Below the pieces are notes generated by a model. That model saw only the letters and a program-made list of their open reading frames with translations, was not told where the DNA came from and made no database searches. A program made the translations under genes and the position numbers. From Acidimicrobiales bacterium (GTDB lineage: Bacteria > Actinomycetota > Acidimicrobiia > Acidimicrobiales > DATDAH01): DNA of 64,000 bases. The stretch is taken from NCBI GenBank assembly GCA_016794585.1, contig JAEUJM010000024.1:1-64000 (forward strand), in the 5' to 3' direction. Shown piece after piece: positions 50,591 through 58,702 of the stretch; the first letter of the stretch is position 1, and the number at the start of each line of letters is the position of its first letter.

Positions 50591-51364
50591 GTGAGCCGTT
50601 CCCGAACGTTGAGCACTGTGGAGGCGTGGTTGGGCGAAACACGCCGCCGTGTCGGTGTGTCGCGTGAGGACTGGCTCCACCCCGCCGTCGAGGCGCTGGC
50701 GGAAGCCCTCGACGGCGGGTCCCCCGACCCCGGCCCCGCGCTGGCCCGACTGGGCCGTGCCCGCGCCGCCACCGGGTTCACCCTCGACGAGGTCATCGAG
50801 GATCTGCGCTGCCTCTACGACGTGGTCGACCCCGCCCGCCGGGCGCGCCTCGACCGTCTCGACACCCTCGAGGTCGCCCGCGGGTGGGCCGACGGGTTCG
50901 TCGAAGCCACCCATGACATCGGCTGCGTGGACGCCCTCACCGGGCTCGCCACCGAAGCGTTCCTGCGGGCCCGCCTGGCGCAGACCTACCGTCACTGCGA
51001 CGCGCTCGGCCTCGCCGCCGGCGACGGCCACACCCTCGTCGTAGTGCGCCTCGCGCTCGACGGCGTCCGAGAGCCCGACCGGTCGCTGCTGGCCGTGCGG
51101 GCCGCCGAGCGGCTCCGCACGGTGTTCACCGGCGGCGAGACCCTCTCCACCATCGGCCCCGGCAGATTCATCGCCCTGGTGGCCAACACCCCCGAGCTCG
51201 GAGCCGCGCTCGCTGCGCTCGCCGACCCGCTCCTACCGACCACCCGCCCCGGCCACCCGTCCGCCACCGGCACCCGCACCTACCGAGTCTGGGTCGAACC
51301 GCTCCCCGCTACCGTCAACCACGCCATCGCCCTCCTCGACGACCTCGCCAGACCCGCGGACTGA
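50591..51364 (+). CDS. Degenerate GGDEF-like protein, copy 1
   Basis: The product of ~257 residues has an unrecognised helical N-terminal domain (residues 1-105; WLGETRRRVGVSREDWLHPA, GFTLDEVIEDLRCLYDV). A C-terminal domain starts like GGDEF domains (DALTGLATEAFLRARLAQTY) and keeps the fold pattern (HTLVVVRLALDG, AAERLRTVFTGGETLSTIGP), but the GG(D/E)EF signature is replaced by GPGRFIAL. It should not make c-di-GMP and may bind nucleotide or act as an adaptor. Start GTG 50591 matches copy 2. It is followed after 13 bp by the SGNH/SLH gene, and the near-identical copy 2 lies beyond that gene. Confidence 0.8.
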   Translation: MSRSRTLSTVEAWLGETRRRVGVSREDWLHPAVEALAEALDGGSPDPGPALARLGRARAATGFTLDEVIEDLRCLYDVVDPARRARLDRLDTLEVARGWADGFVEATHDIGCVDALTGLATEAFLRARLAQTYRHCDALGLAAGDGHTLVVVRLALDGVREPDRSLLAVRAAERLRTVFTGGETLSTIGPGRFIALVANTPELGAALAALADPLLPTTRPGHPSATGTRTYRVWVEPLPATVNHAIALLDDLARPAD

Positions 51365-51377
51365 GCAACCCCCAACC

Positions 51378-52790
51378 GTGAACGCCAGCACCGCCCCCAC
51401 CGGGCTTCGTCCCGTCCGCGTCACCATCACCTACCTCGCCGCGGCGCTCCTCGCCGCCTCTGGGGCGCTCGCCCCGGTACCCGCGGCGGCGCAGGTGGCC
51501 GGCCCAGCCGCGCCGCGAGTGGCGTTCTTCGGCGACTCGATCGGCTACAACGCACGAACCGAGCTTCGCGACGCGATCACGCCGCTGTACCCATTCGCCT
51601 ACCACGCCGAGAACGCCGCTGACGTCGCCGACTGGACCGATGACATCGCCGCGCTGGCCCGCAGCACGAGCCGCCCCCACACCCTCCTCGTCGAACTGGG
51701 CACCGCGGACGCCGGGTGGGACCACTCGACCGCCACCTTCGAAGCCGACGTGCGCGCCCTGCTCGACGTGGCCAGCCCCCGGATTGCGTGCATCCGCTGG
51801 TTCGACCTGCGCGCCGAGCCCAGCCTCTACCGGTACGTGAACGCCCACGCCGTCGCGTTCAACCGGGTCCTGTGGCGCGTCGCGGCCGACTACCCCAACG
51901 TCGAGATCGTCCACTACGCCTACTGGGCCACCCTCGCCCACGACGGCCCCTACTGGCACCCCGACGGCCTCCACCACAGCCCCGCCGGGCGCCGCCAGTT
52001 CGCCCGCCTCGCCCGCCAAGCCGCCATCGGCTGCGACCCCGCACGCACCACCGGCCCCTTCTGGGACGTCCCCGACGGCCTCCCCGCCGCCACCGCCATC
52101 AACTGGATGGCCGCCAACGGCATCTCCTACGGCCACCCCACCAACCGCACGTTCCGCGCCGTCGTCGGCACCCTGTTGCCGCCCGTCACCCGCGCCCAGG
52201 CCGCCACCTACCTCTGGCGCCTCGCCGGCCGACCCACCGGCAGCCCGCCCAACCCGTGGCCCGACGCACCCGCCCGCAAAGCCGCCGCATTCGATTGGGC
52301 CGCCGCCACCAACATCCTCACCCCCGCCCCCGACGGCGCCATCCACCCCACCCAACCCCTCACCCGCGGCGAGCTCGCCACCGCACTGTGGCGCCTCGCC
52401 GGATCACCCACCGGCCTCGCCCCCCACCCCTGGACAGACGCACCACCCGAGCTCGACGACGCCCTCAACTGGGCCCACCAGACCGGCATCATCACCGGCT
52501 ACGCCGACGGCACCTTCCGCCCCACCCGCAACATCACCCGAGCCCAGAACGCCAAAGCCCTCCACGCCTACCACCAGGCCACCACTCCCCCACCCGCCCC
52601 CGCCGCCAGCCAGCCCGCACCGACAACCACCACCACCACGGCCACGGCGCCCACCACCACGGCGCCCACCACCACGGCCCCCACCACCACGGCCCCCACC
52701 ACCCCGCCCACCACCACGGCCCCCATTACCCCGCCCACCACGGCACCAACCCCCCTGCCCACCACCGCTGCGGCCCCCACCACGGCGTAG
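51378..52790 (+). CDS. SGNH hydrolase with SLH domains and Thr-rich tail
   Basis: The 470-residue protein has a signal peptide (ITYLAAALLAASGALAPVPA…AQ). An SGNH-type domain has RVAFFGDSIGYNA near residue 47 and the catalytic Asp/His region HPDGLHHSPAGRR near 194. Three S-layer-homology-like modules follow at residues ~222-400 (FWDVPDGLPAATAINWMAAN, AFDWAAATNILTP, ALNWAHQTGIITGYADGTFR), then a low-complexity Thr/Pro tail (~405-470, TTTAPTTTAP). SLH modules bind secondary wall polymers, so it is probably a cell-surface esterase. It is encoded between the two degenerate GGDEF-like genes on the same strand, and co-transcription with both is likely. Confidence 0.88.
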   Translation: MNASTAPTGLRPVRVTITYLAAALLAASGALAPVPAAAQVAGPAAPRVAFFGDSIGYNARTELRDAITPLYPFAYHAENAADVADWTDDIAALARSTSRPHTLLVELGTADAGWDHSTATFEADVRALLDVASPRIACIRWFDLRAEPSLYRYVNAHAVAFNRVLWRVAADYPNVEIVHYAYWATLAHDGPYWHPDGLHHSPAGRRQFARLARQAAIGCDPARTTGPFWDVPDGLPAATAINWMAANGISYGHPTNRTFRAVVGTLLPPVTRAQAATYLWRLAGRPTGSPPNPWPDAPARKAAAFDWAAATNILTPAPDGAIHPTQPLTRGELATALWRLAGSPTGLAPHPWTDAPPELDDALNWAHQTGIITGYADGTFRPTRNITRAQNAKALHAYHQATTPPPAPAASQPAPTTTTTTATAPTTTAPTTTAPTTTAPTTPPTTTAPITPPTTAPTPLPTTAAAPTTA

Positions 52791-52862
52791 GCCGGGTCCG
52801 ACTTCACGAGTTCATCGGCCTCCCCAGCGTCATGACGGCCCACCGGCGCTGTCTCAAGGGAG

Positions 52863-53639
52863 GTGAGCCGTTCCCGAACGTTGAGCACTGTGGAGGCGTG
52901 GTTGGGCGAAACACGCCGCCGTGTCGGTGTTTCGCGTGAGGACTGGCTCCACCCCGCCGTCGAGGCGCTGGCGGAAGCCCTCGACGGCGGGACCCCCGAC
53001 CCCGGACCCGCGCTGGCCCGACTGGGCCGTGCCCGCGCCGCCGCCGGGTTCACCCTCGACGAGGTCATCGAAGACCTCCGCTGCCTCTACGACGTGATCG
53101 ACCCCGCCCGCCGGGCGCGCCTCGACCGTCTCGACACCCTCCAGATCGCCCGCGGGTGGGCCGACGGAACCACCGAAGCCACCCGCGACATGGGATGCGT
53201 CGAACCGCTCACCGGGCTCACCACCCCCGCGTTCCTGCGGGCCCGCCTCGCCCAGACCTACCAGCACTGCGACACGCTCGGGCTCACCGCCGGCGACGTC
53301 CACACCCTCGTCGTGGTCCGCCTCCCGCTCGACGGCACCGCCGAGCCGCACCGGTCGCTGCTGGCCGTGCACGCCGCCGAACGGCTCCGCTCGGTGTTCA
53401 CCGGCGGCGAGACCCTTACCGCCGCCGCCGGCACCTTCCTCGCGGTGGCCGCCAACACCCCCGACCTCGGTGCCGCCCTGGCCGAGCTGTGCGAGCCCCT
53501 CGAACCCGCCACCGCCACCGCCGCCGGTCACCTCGCCGCCACCGTCGCCCGCACCCACCACGTCTGGATCGAACCGCTCCCACCGGACCTCGACCACGCC
53601 ATCGCCCTGCTCGACGACCTCACCCGACCCCACCGATGA
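52863..53639 (+). CDS. Degenerate GGDEF-like protein, copy 2
   Basis: The 258-residue paralogue of the gene at 50591 has the same N-terminal helical domain and a GGDEF-like domain without the catalytic signature (TAAAGTFLAVAANT replaces it). The first ~300 bp of the two genes are almost identical, including bases before the start (GTGAGCCGTTCCCGAACG); the C-terminal halves differ more (e.g. PLTGLTTPAFLRARL). GTG 52863 abuts AGGGAG, an unusually close ribosome-binding site, so TTG 52881 downstream could be used instead. The TM0106-type nuclease gene follows after 55 bp. Confidence 0.8.
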   Translation: MSRSRTLSTVEAWLGETRRRVGVSREDWLHPAVEALAEALDGGTPDPGPALARLGRARAAAGFTLDEVIEDLRCLYDVIDPARRARLDRLDTLQIARGWADGTTEATRDMGCVEPLTGLTTPAFLRARLAQTYQHCDTLGLTAGDVHTLVVVRLPLDGTAEPHRSLLAVHAAERLRSVFTGGETLTAAAGTFLAVAANTPDLGAALAELCEPLEPATATAAGHLAATVARTHHVWIEPLPPDLDHAIALLDDLTRPHR

Positions 53640-53694
53640 CACCCCCCACCGCCGGCGACCACCGGCAGCGCGCCGCCCGTAGGAGGATGAAGCG

Positions 53695-55683
53695 ATGACC
53701 GAACCGAAGGCGTTGGGGTCCTATGTGGCCAAGCGCTGCCCCGTGCGGGCCCAGTTCGACAACCACCCCGACACCCGGGACCTGCCCCTGCCCCCACCCG
53801 ACCGGGTCCAGCAGCTCATCATCGACGAGGGCAACGAGTTCGAACGTGACGTCGAACGGCAGCTCAAGGGCAGTTTCGCTGCCGACGCGATCTGCTTCGC
53901 CGATGACGACATCGCCACCACCGCGAAGGCGATCGAGGACCGGGCGGCGGTCATCGTGGGGGCGCAGTTGCCGACGGTGGACCGCCGGTCGGGCAAGCCG
54001 GACCTGTTGCTGGCGCACCCCGACGGCGGCTACGTGCCCGCCGACATCAAACACCACAAGACCCAGGCGGCCGCCGGCGGCGACCAGAACCCGGCCACCG
54101 TCAGCCCCCTCGACGACCCCTGGGCCCGGTCCGAACGCGGCGGGGTGGCGCTGCGCAAGCACGCCGGGGACGCGTTCCAGCTGGCGCACTACTGGAACAT
54201 GCTCGCCGCCCTCGGCTGGGCGCCTCCCGACGGCGCAACAGCGGTGGGCGCGATCGTGGGCAAGGAACTGGAGTTCACCTGGTACGACCTGACCGCCAAG
54301 CTGTGGCAGACCCGCTCCACCTCCCAGCGGGACGACCCCGACGACCCCGACAGCCCCCGCAAATCGACCCGCGTGATGCGGTCCACCCTGGAGCGGTACC
54401 GCCACGAGTTCGAGTTCCGGGCCAAGGTGATCGACACCGCCGCCGCCGCCGACCCCCGCAAGTGGATGCTTAAGCCGGTCAAGATCAGCGACTGCGCCAC
54501 CTGCCCCTGGTGGACCGTGATCTGCGCCGACCACCTCGACCACGGCGGCGACGCCGGTGACCACATCAGCCTGCTGCCCAACGTCCGCTGGGACCAGATC
54601 CGCCGCCACCGCCACGCCCGCGTCCACACCTGCGGCGACCTCGCCGGCCTCGACCTGCGGACCGCGACACTGCTCGCCGGCCGCCACCCCGACACCCCGA
54701 ATCGGGTCGACATCACCCGCGACGACCTCCAACCCCGACCGGGCGCCGAACCTGACGAGCCGGCCGTGGCCAACCCGCGGGCCACCGCCAAGCAGCGGCT
54801 GTTCGAAAGCCAGGGCATCACCACCGTCGGCGACCTCGAGAAGCTCGACGCCGGGCTCATCGACCGCTACCTCGCACCAGCCGGGCCCGACATGGTCCCC
54901 GAGAACGTCCCGATTGGGCTCGCGGAGCTCGTCGTGGCGGCCCGGGCCCGGATCCGTGGTGGCCTCTACCGCACCGAGTGGCCCGTTCCCGACGACCTGC
55001 GCGCCCAGATCGAGATCGACATCGACATGGAAAGCGACCTCGGCGGCGGCGTCTACCTGTGGGGCGCCATCCTCACCGACCGCACCGCCCCCACCGCACC
55101 CCACACCGGCGACTACCAGCCCTTCGTCGACTGGGCCCACCCCCTCACCAGCCACGACGAAGGCCAGGTCCTCGCCCGGTTCTGGGCCTGGCTCAGCGCC
55201 CAACTCGGCGACGCCGACAGGCGCGGTGCCACCGCGAAGGTGTACTGCTGGAACGAGCAGGCCGAAGCCGGCCAGCTCGCCGCCATCGCGGCACGCAGCC
55301 ACGGCAAGGTCGACGGTGTCCCCTCCCCCGCCGACATCGAAACCCTCGTGAAGGACACCAACCGCTGGGTCGACCTCAAGAAGACCGCCGAGAAGGCACT
55401 GTTGAGCCCCGCCGGATACGGGCTCAAGGCCATCGCACCCCACGCCGGGCACCACTGGCAAGCCGACGACGCCGCCGGCGACCTCTCCGCCGTCTGGTAC
55501 CGCCATGCGGTCGCCCCCGGACCCGGCGACGACGCCGACGCCCTCAAACAGAAGCTCCTCGACTACAACGCCGACGACGTGCGCGCCACCCTCGCCGTAC
55601 GCGACTGGCTCACCAGCGCCCACTTCGACGCACTCCCCTCGGTCCAAGAGCTCCACGACTGGCCGCCGAGCGAGGCGCCATGA
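53695..55683 (+). CDS. TM0106-type RecB-like nuclease with RNase-H-like domain
   Basis: The protein has 662 residues. The N-terminal PD-(D/E)xK nuclease core shows GKPDLLLAHPDGGYVPADIK, followed by QLAHYWNMLA. Cysteines C15, CATCPWWTVIC and VHTC resemble the iron-sulfur set of RecB/Cas4-like nucleases. A helix-hairpin-like segment (LFESQGITTVGDLEKLD) leads to a YprB/DnaQ-type RNase-H domain (IEIDIDMESDLGG; EAGQLAAIAARSHG; LDYNADDVRATLAVRDWL). This is the domain order of the TM0106 family, thought to process nucleic acids in repair. ATG 53695 has an AGGAGG site. Neighbours include repeat proteins and a WYL regulator. Confidence 0.9.
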   Translation: MTEPKALGSYVAKRCPVRAQFDNHPDTRDLPLPPPDRVQQLIIDEGNEFERDVERQLKGSFAADAICFADDDIATTAKAIEDRAAVIVGAQLPTVDRRSGKPDLLLAHPDGGYVPADIKHHKTQAAAGGDQNPATVSPLDDPWARSERGGVALRKHAGDAFQLAHYWNMLAALGWAPPDGATAVGAIVGKELEFTWYDLTAKLWQTRSTSQRDDPDDPDSPRKSTRVMRSTLERYRHEFEFRAKVIDTAAAADPRKWMLKPVKISDCATCPWWTVICADHLDHGGDAGDHISLLPNVRWDQIRRHRHARVHTCGDLAGLDLRTATLLAGRHPDTPNRVDITRDDLQPRPGAEPDEPAVANPRATAKQRLFESQGITTVGDLEKLDAGLIDRYLAPAGPDMVPENVPIGLAELVVAARARIRGGLYRTEWPVPDDLRAQIEIDIDMESDLGGGVYLWGAILTDRTAPTAPHTGDYQPFVDWAHPLTSHDEGQVLARFWAWLSAQLGDADRRGATAKVYCWNEQAEAGQLAAIAARSHGKVDGVPSPADIETLVKDTNRWVDLKKTAEKALLSPAGYGLKAIAPHAGHHWQADDAAGDLSAVWYRHAVAPGPGDDADALKQKLLDYNADDVRATLAVRDWLTSAHFDALPSVQELHDWPPSEAP

Positions 55684-55729
55684 GCCCCGCGAACCCCCAA
55701 GCGGCCCCGCCCCCCAACCCGGAGCGCCC

Positions 55730-56560
55730 ATGACCGGCACGGACCGTCCCCCCGAACCGCCGCGGCTCGGTGTGCCCGAATGGGTCAACGGGCACACCGG
55801 CACCTACGAGCAGATGCGGACCCTCCTCGGCGAACAGCCGGAGTGGGGCTAAGCCATCCCCTGGGCGTTCCGGGCGCTCGCCGCCCCACCAGGCTCAGAG
55901 CCCCTACCCGCGCCACCCCGGCCCGGCGACACCCACCCGGCCGGCGCCGGGTACTGGGCCCCCCTGGTCCACGTCCTCGTCTACTCCCTCGGGTGGTCCC
56001 GGCCCGCCCAAGGGCTCCGCTGGTGGCTCGACGCCGGCAAACCGACCGGCGACGACGCCCGCCTGCGCCTCCTCGCCACCTACGACGGTGACGGGATGCT
56101 CGACCTGTTCACCGCCTGGGCGGCAACGGGCTTCACCGCCTCCCCCCTCGCCCCCCTCGCCGAGGCCACCGGCGACGAACCCGCCACCCGGGCGGCCACC
56201 ATCGCGCCGGGCCGGGAACACGACGCCGAACGGCTCCAGGGCCTGTCCCCCTACGGCGGCGGCACCGACCCCCTCCACCTCTCGGCGCACTGCTCCGGCC
56301 CCCTCGACGACCCGCCCGGCGACACGCTCCTGCTCCGCTCCACCAGGACCGAGCGCACCGCCGTGCTGCTACTCGACTCGATGCAGGGCTGGTACCGGGC
56401 CCTCACCGACGCCGGCCCGACCCTGCCCCCGCTCAACGGCCGGTCCTGGCGGGTCGAGGTCATCGTCCGCCCCATCGGCCACCTCGGCACCTACCGCCGG
56501 TCCCGCCGCACCGGCCTGTGGTTCGCAGGCCGCCACCGGCACCACACCCCCGGCAACTGA
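55730..56560 (+). pseudogene. Hypothetical gene interrupted by an in-frame TAA
   Basis: ATG 55730 (preceded by GGAGCG) opens a frame reading MTGTDRPPEPPRLGVPEW … LLGEQPEWG and stops at TAA 55850-55852. The same frame then continues for 235 codons of coding-like sequence to TGA 56560 (AIPWAFRALAAPPGSEP, YWAPLVHVLVYSLGWSRPAQ, GLRWWLDAGKPTGDDARLRL, WRVEVIVRPIGHLGTYRRSR). One base change (TAA for TAC or TCA) would unite a 276-residue protein. The function is unrecognised. Alternatives are a sequencing error or two genes with a downstream start at ATG 56096. Confidence 0.65.
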
Positions 56561-56569
56561 CCCAGGCCC

Positions 56570-56767
56570 TGAGGAGTGCACCCGGTGGCGGTTCTCACCA
56601 GAGGCCCGCGGCGGCCTCGGCGGCAGGCGGGGCGTCGCGGCCCTCACCGCAGCAACCCACGCCTCCTTGTCGCGGTCGGCGGCAAGCACGTCAAGCGGAG
56701 CCAGCCGGGCGTGGAACACCCAGTTCCGCACATCCGGACCCGGATCGTCGACGAGGTCGACGAGCAC
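56570..56767 (-). pseudogene. Possible fragment of a HEAT/LRV-like gene
   Basis: On the minus strand a short stretch reads LVDLVDDPGPDVRNWVFHAR and LAPLDVLAADRDKEAWVAAV, resembling the helical pattern of HEAT/LRV repeats. It lies directly downstream of the LRV gene at 56793. The frame runs into the preceding pseudogene without a proper end. It may be a chance frame or debris of a related gene. Confidence 0.25.
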
Positions 56768-56792
56768 GACCGGCAGGGTGTTCGTGCTACTT

Positions 56793-57563
56793 CTAGTCCG
56801 CCAGGAGCCCGCCGGCGGCCCGACCGGCCTTAGGCGTTTTCGGGTTCTTCACCGCTGCGGCCCGCACCGTTCCGTCGGCGTCGGCGGCGAGCAGGGTGAG
56901 CGTCTCGGGTGGCGTGGCCGGGTTGGCCGCCACCGCACCACGCACCTCGGGACTCGCGTCGGCGGCGAGTGTGGTGAGGGACTCGGGCGGAGTCGACTTG
57001 TTCCCGGCCACTCCCCCCCTCACGGAAACCTTCTCATCCTTGGCCAAGCCGGCGAGAGTCTCGGGCGGCGTCGATGGGTGGATCGCGCCAAACCACCGAA
57101 GCCTCCAGTCCTCGTTGTCTGCCCATTCGGCCGGGCTCTTCCCCGTCCAGAAGCTGTCACTGGTGCAGGGGTCGATACTCCCGGGCCTACTCAAAATGGT
57201 GGCCATGACAGCCAGCCTGACATCGGGATCCTCATCTTCGAGCAGTTGAAAGAGGAGGGGAGCACCAACCGCCCGGTTATGTGCGAGGTGGTGCCGGACG
57301 CGCGGATCAAGGTCACCGGCCAAGCGGCTTTGGAGTTCGGCGGATTCAGTGACTTCTGCAACGTTTGCACGCACGGCACCGACCTGGTCTTTAGCCAGAT
57401 TCCTGAGAGTTTCCTCCGAAGCGTTGTTGTGATGCGCGGCCGACCCACGAACTACCCAGGAATCACGCTCCGCCGCCTCCGCGACCCTGTCCGCTGAGAG
57501 CTCTGGGTCTTTCAAGTCCTCAATCCATCGAATATCGCGTTCATAGTTCGCATCGGAAGTCAC
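56793..57563 (-). CDS. LRV/HEAT-like repeat protein
   Basis: The 256-residue soluble protein is built of ~24-residue helical repeats of the leucine-rich-repeat-variant type: STPPETLAGLAKDEKVSVRG, STPPESLTTLAADASPEVRG and ATPPETLTLLAADADGTVRA, with earlier, looser units (ASEETLRNLAKDQVGAVRAN). Such solenoids bind proteins or nucleic acids; there is no catalytic motif. GTG 57563 has GGAG 8-11 nt upstream. The first ~100 codons are much less GC-rich than the surroundings (e.g. around 57480-57600), a sign of recent acquisition. A second LRV gene lies just upstream. Confidence 0.85.
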   Translation of the reverse strand: MTSDANYERDIRWIEDLKDPELSADRVAEAAERDSWVVRGSAAHHNNASEETLRNLAKDQVGAVRANVAEVTESAELQSRLAGDLDPRVRHHLAHNRAVGAPLLFQLLEDEDPDVRLAVMATILSRPGSIDPCTSDSFWTGKSPAEWADNEDWRLRWFGAIHPSTPPETLAGLAKDEKVSVRGGVAGNKSTPPESLTTLAADASPEVRGAVAANPATPPETLTLLAADADGTVRAAAVKNPKTPKAGRAAGGLLAD

Positions 57564-57669
57564 GATTCTTCTCCATTAGTCGTATGTGTAGCCGGATTGA
57601 CATCTGTGTTGTCGGTGGCTGGTTCGGTCGGGGTCGGGTGGGGTTGGCAGGTGGGGGCCAGGGCGGCGG

Positions 57670-58626
57670 TCACCGTGCCGCTGCCAGCGCAGCCCACAGC
57701 AGGTCGTCGTCGCCCCACTGGGGGTCGATGATCTCGACCGTCCAGGCCTGGCGGAGCTCGGCGAGGGCCTCGTCGCCGACGCAGCCGTCGAAGACCCCTG
57801 CCGGGGACTGGTGGGGGCCGCCGAGGCCGCCGCCGTTGGTGCCGTGGCTGAGGTGCACGGGGATGCGGGGGAAGCCGCCTTCGGCGCCGGGCGGGTAGGT
57901 GAGCACCACCAGCCGGGTGGGGAGCAGTGCGGCCCAGACCCGTTCGGCGATCTCGGCGGGGGCGAGCCCGGTGAGATAGGGGCGCTGGCCGGGACCGCCG
58001 GGCTGTGAGTTGGTGGTGACGAACCCCGCCCGGTTGCAGGCCGCCAGCACGGGGGCCAGGGCGCCGGTCTCGTCGTCGGGGCCGCTGAGCCAGCAACCGG
58101 GGTGGGCGAGGATGCGGCCCTCGAGCCACCGGGCGGTGAGCTCGCCCACGTCGGCGAGGCTCCGGGCCGCGGCCCAGGCGTCGTCCTCGCCGCGGTCGAG
58201 GCGGCTCCGCAGGTCGTCGGTGATCGCCGGGTTGGACGCGACGCTGGCGCGCAGGACCGGGTCCCAGGCCAGGGCCCACAGCACGTCGGGCGGCGAGGAG
58301 GGGTTGGCGGCCGCGAACGCCTGGAGCGCCTCGTCGCGGGCGAGGTCGCGCAAGGTGTCGGGGGCCGCCGACGGGTTCTGGGCGACCCCCCAACCGAGGC
58401 CGAACGGCCGGTCGGGGGTGACCCGCGGGTGGTGGAGGGCGGCCAGTTCCGCGAGGAGATCGGCCGGTGCCGACGGGTTCTTGGCCAGTTCGAGCCCGTA
58501 GTACTCGAGGCCACCCCAGTCCCAGTCGCCGTCGGCGGCGTGGGCGAGCCCGTCCAGCCTGCCGGCGGGGGTGGCCGGGTCGGCTGCCTCGGCCTGGCGG
58601 GCCTGCAGGTCCTCGATCGTGGTCAT
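57670..58626 (-). CDS. LRV-repeat protein with DUF6919-like C-terminal domain
   Basis: The 318-residue protein begins with ~24-residue LRV-like units (KNPSAPADLLAELAALHHPR, QNPSAAPDTLRDLARDEALQ, ANPSSPPDVLWALAWDPVLR). After residue ~150 comes a compact domain containing LTARWLEGRILAHPGCWLSG, LAACNRAGFVTTNSQPGG and RLVVLTYPPGAEGGFPRIPV. This matches what I recall of the streptomycete domain of unknown function DUF6919; that assignment is from memory. The family often occurs beside hypothetical and defence-like genes. The gene is 106 bp upstream of the other LRV gene on the same strand. Confidence 0.8.
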   Translation of the reverse strand: MTTIEDLQARQAEAADPATPAGRLDGLAHAADGDWDWGGLEYYGLELAKNPSAPADLLAELAALHHPRVTPDRPFGLGWGVAQNPSAAPDTLRDLARDEALQAFAAANPSSPPDVLWALAWDPVLRASVASNPAITDDLRSRLDRGEDDAWAAARSLADVGELTARWLEGRILAHPGCWLSGPDDETGALAPVLAACNRAGFVTTNSQPGGPGQRPYLTGLAPAEIAERVWAALLPTRLVVLTYPPGAEGGFPRIPVHLSHGTNGGGLGGPHQSPAGVFDGCVGDEALAELRQAWTVEIIDPQWGDDDLLWAALAAAR

Positions 58627-58702
58627 GGCGCTCCTCGTTGGTGCTCTCGGCCGTGGGTCGTGCGGTCGCCGTCAGCGTGCCCCCGGCTCCGGACACACTT
58701 CG

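Noticed and set aside
53695..55683. Cas4 or a CRISPR-linked nuclease
   Set aside because: The C-terminal RNase-H-like domain and overall length match the TM0106 family, and no cas genes or repeats are nearby.
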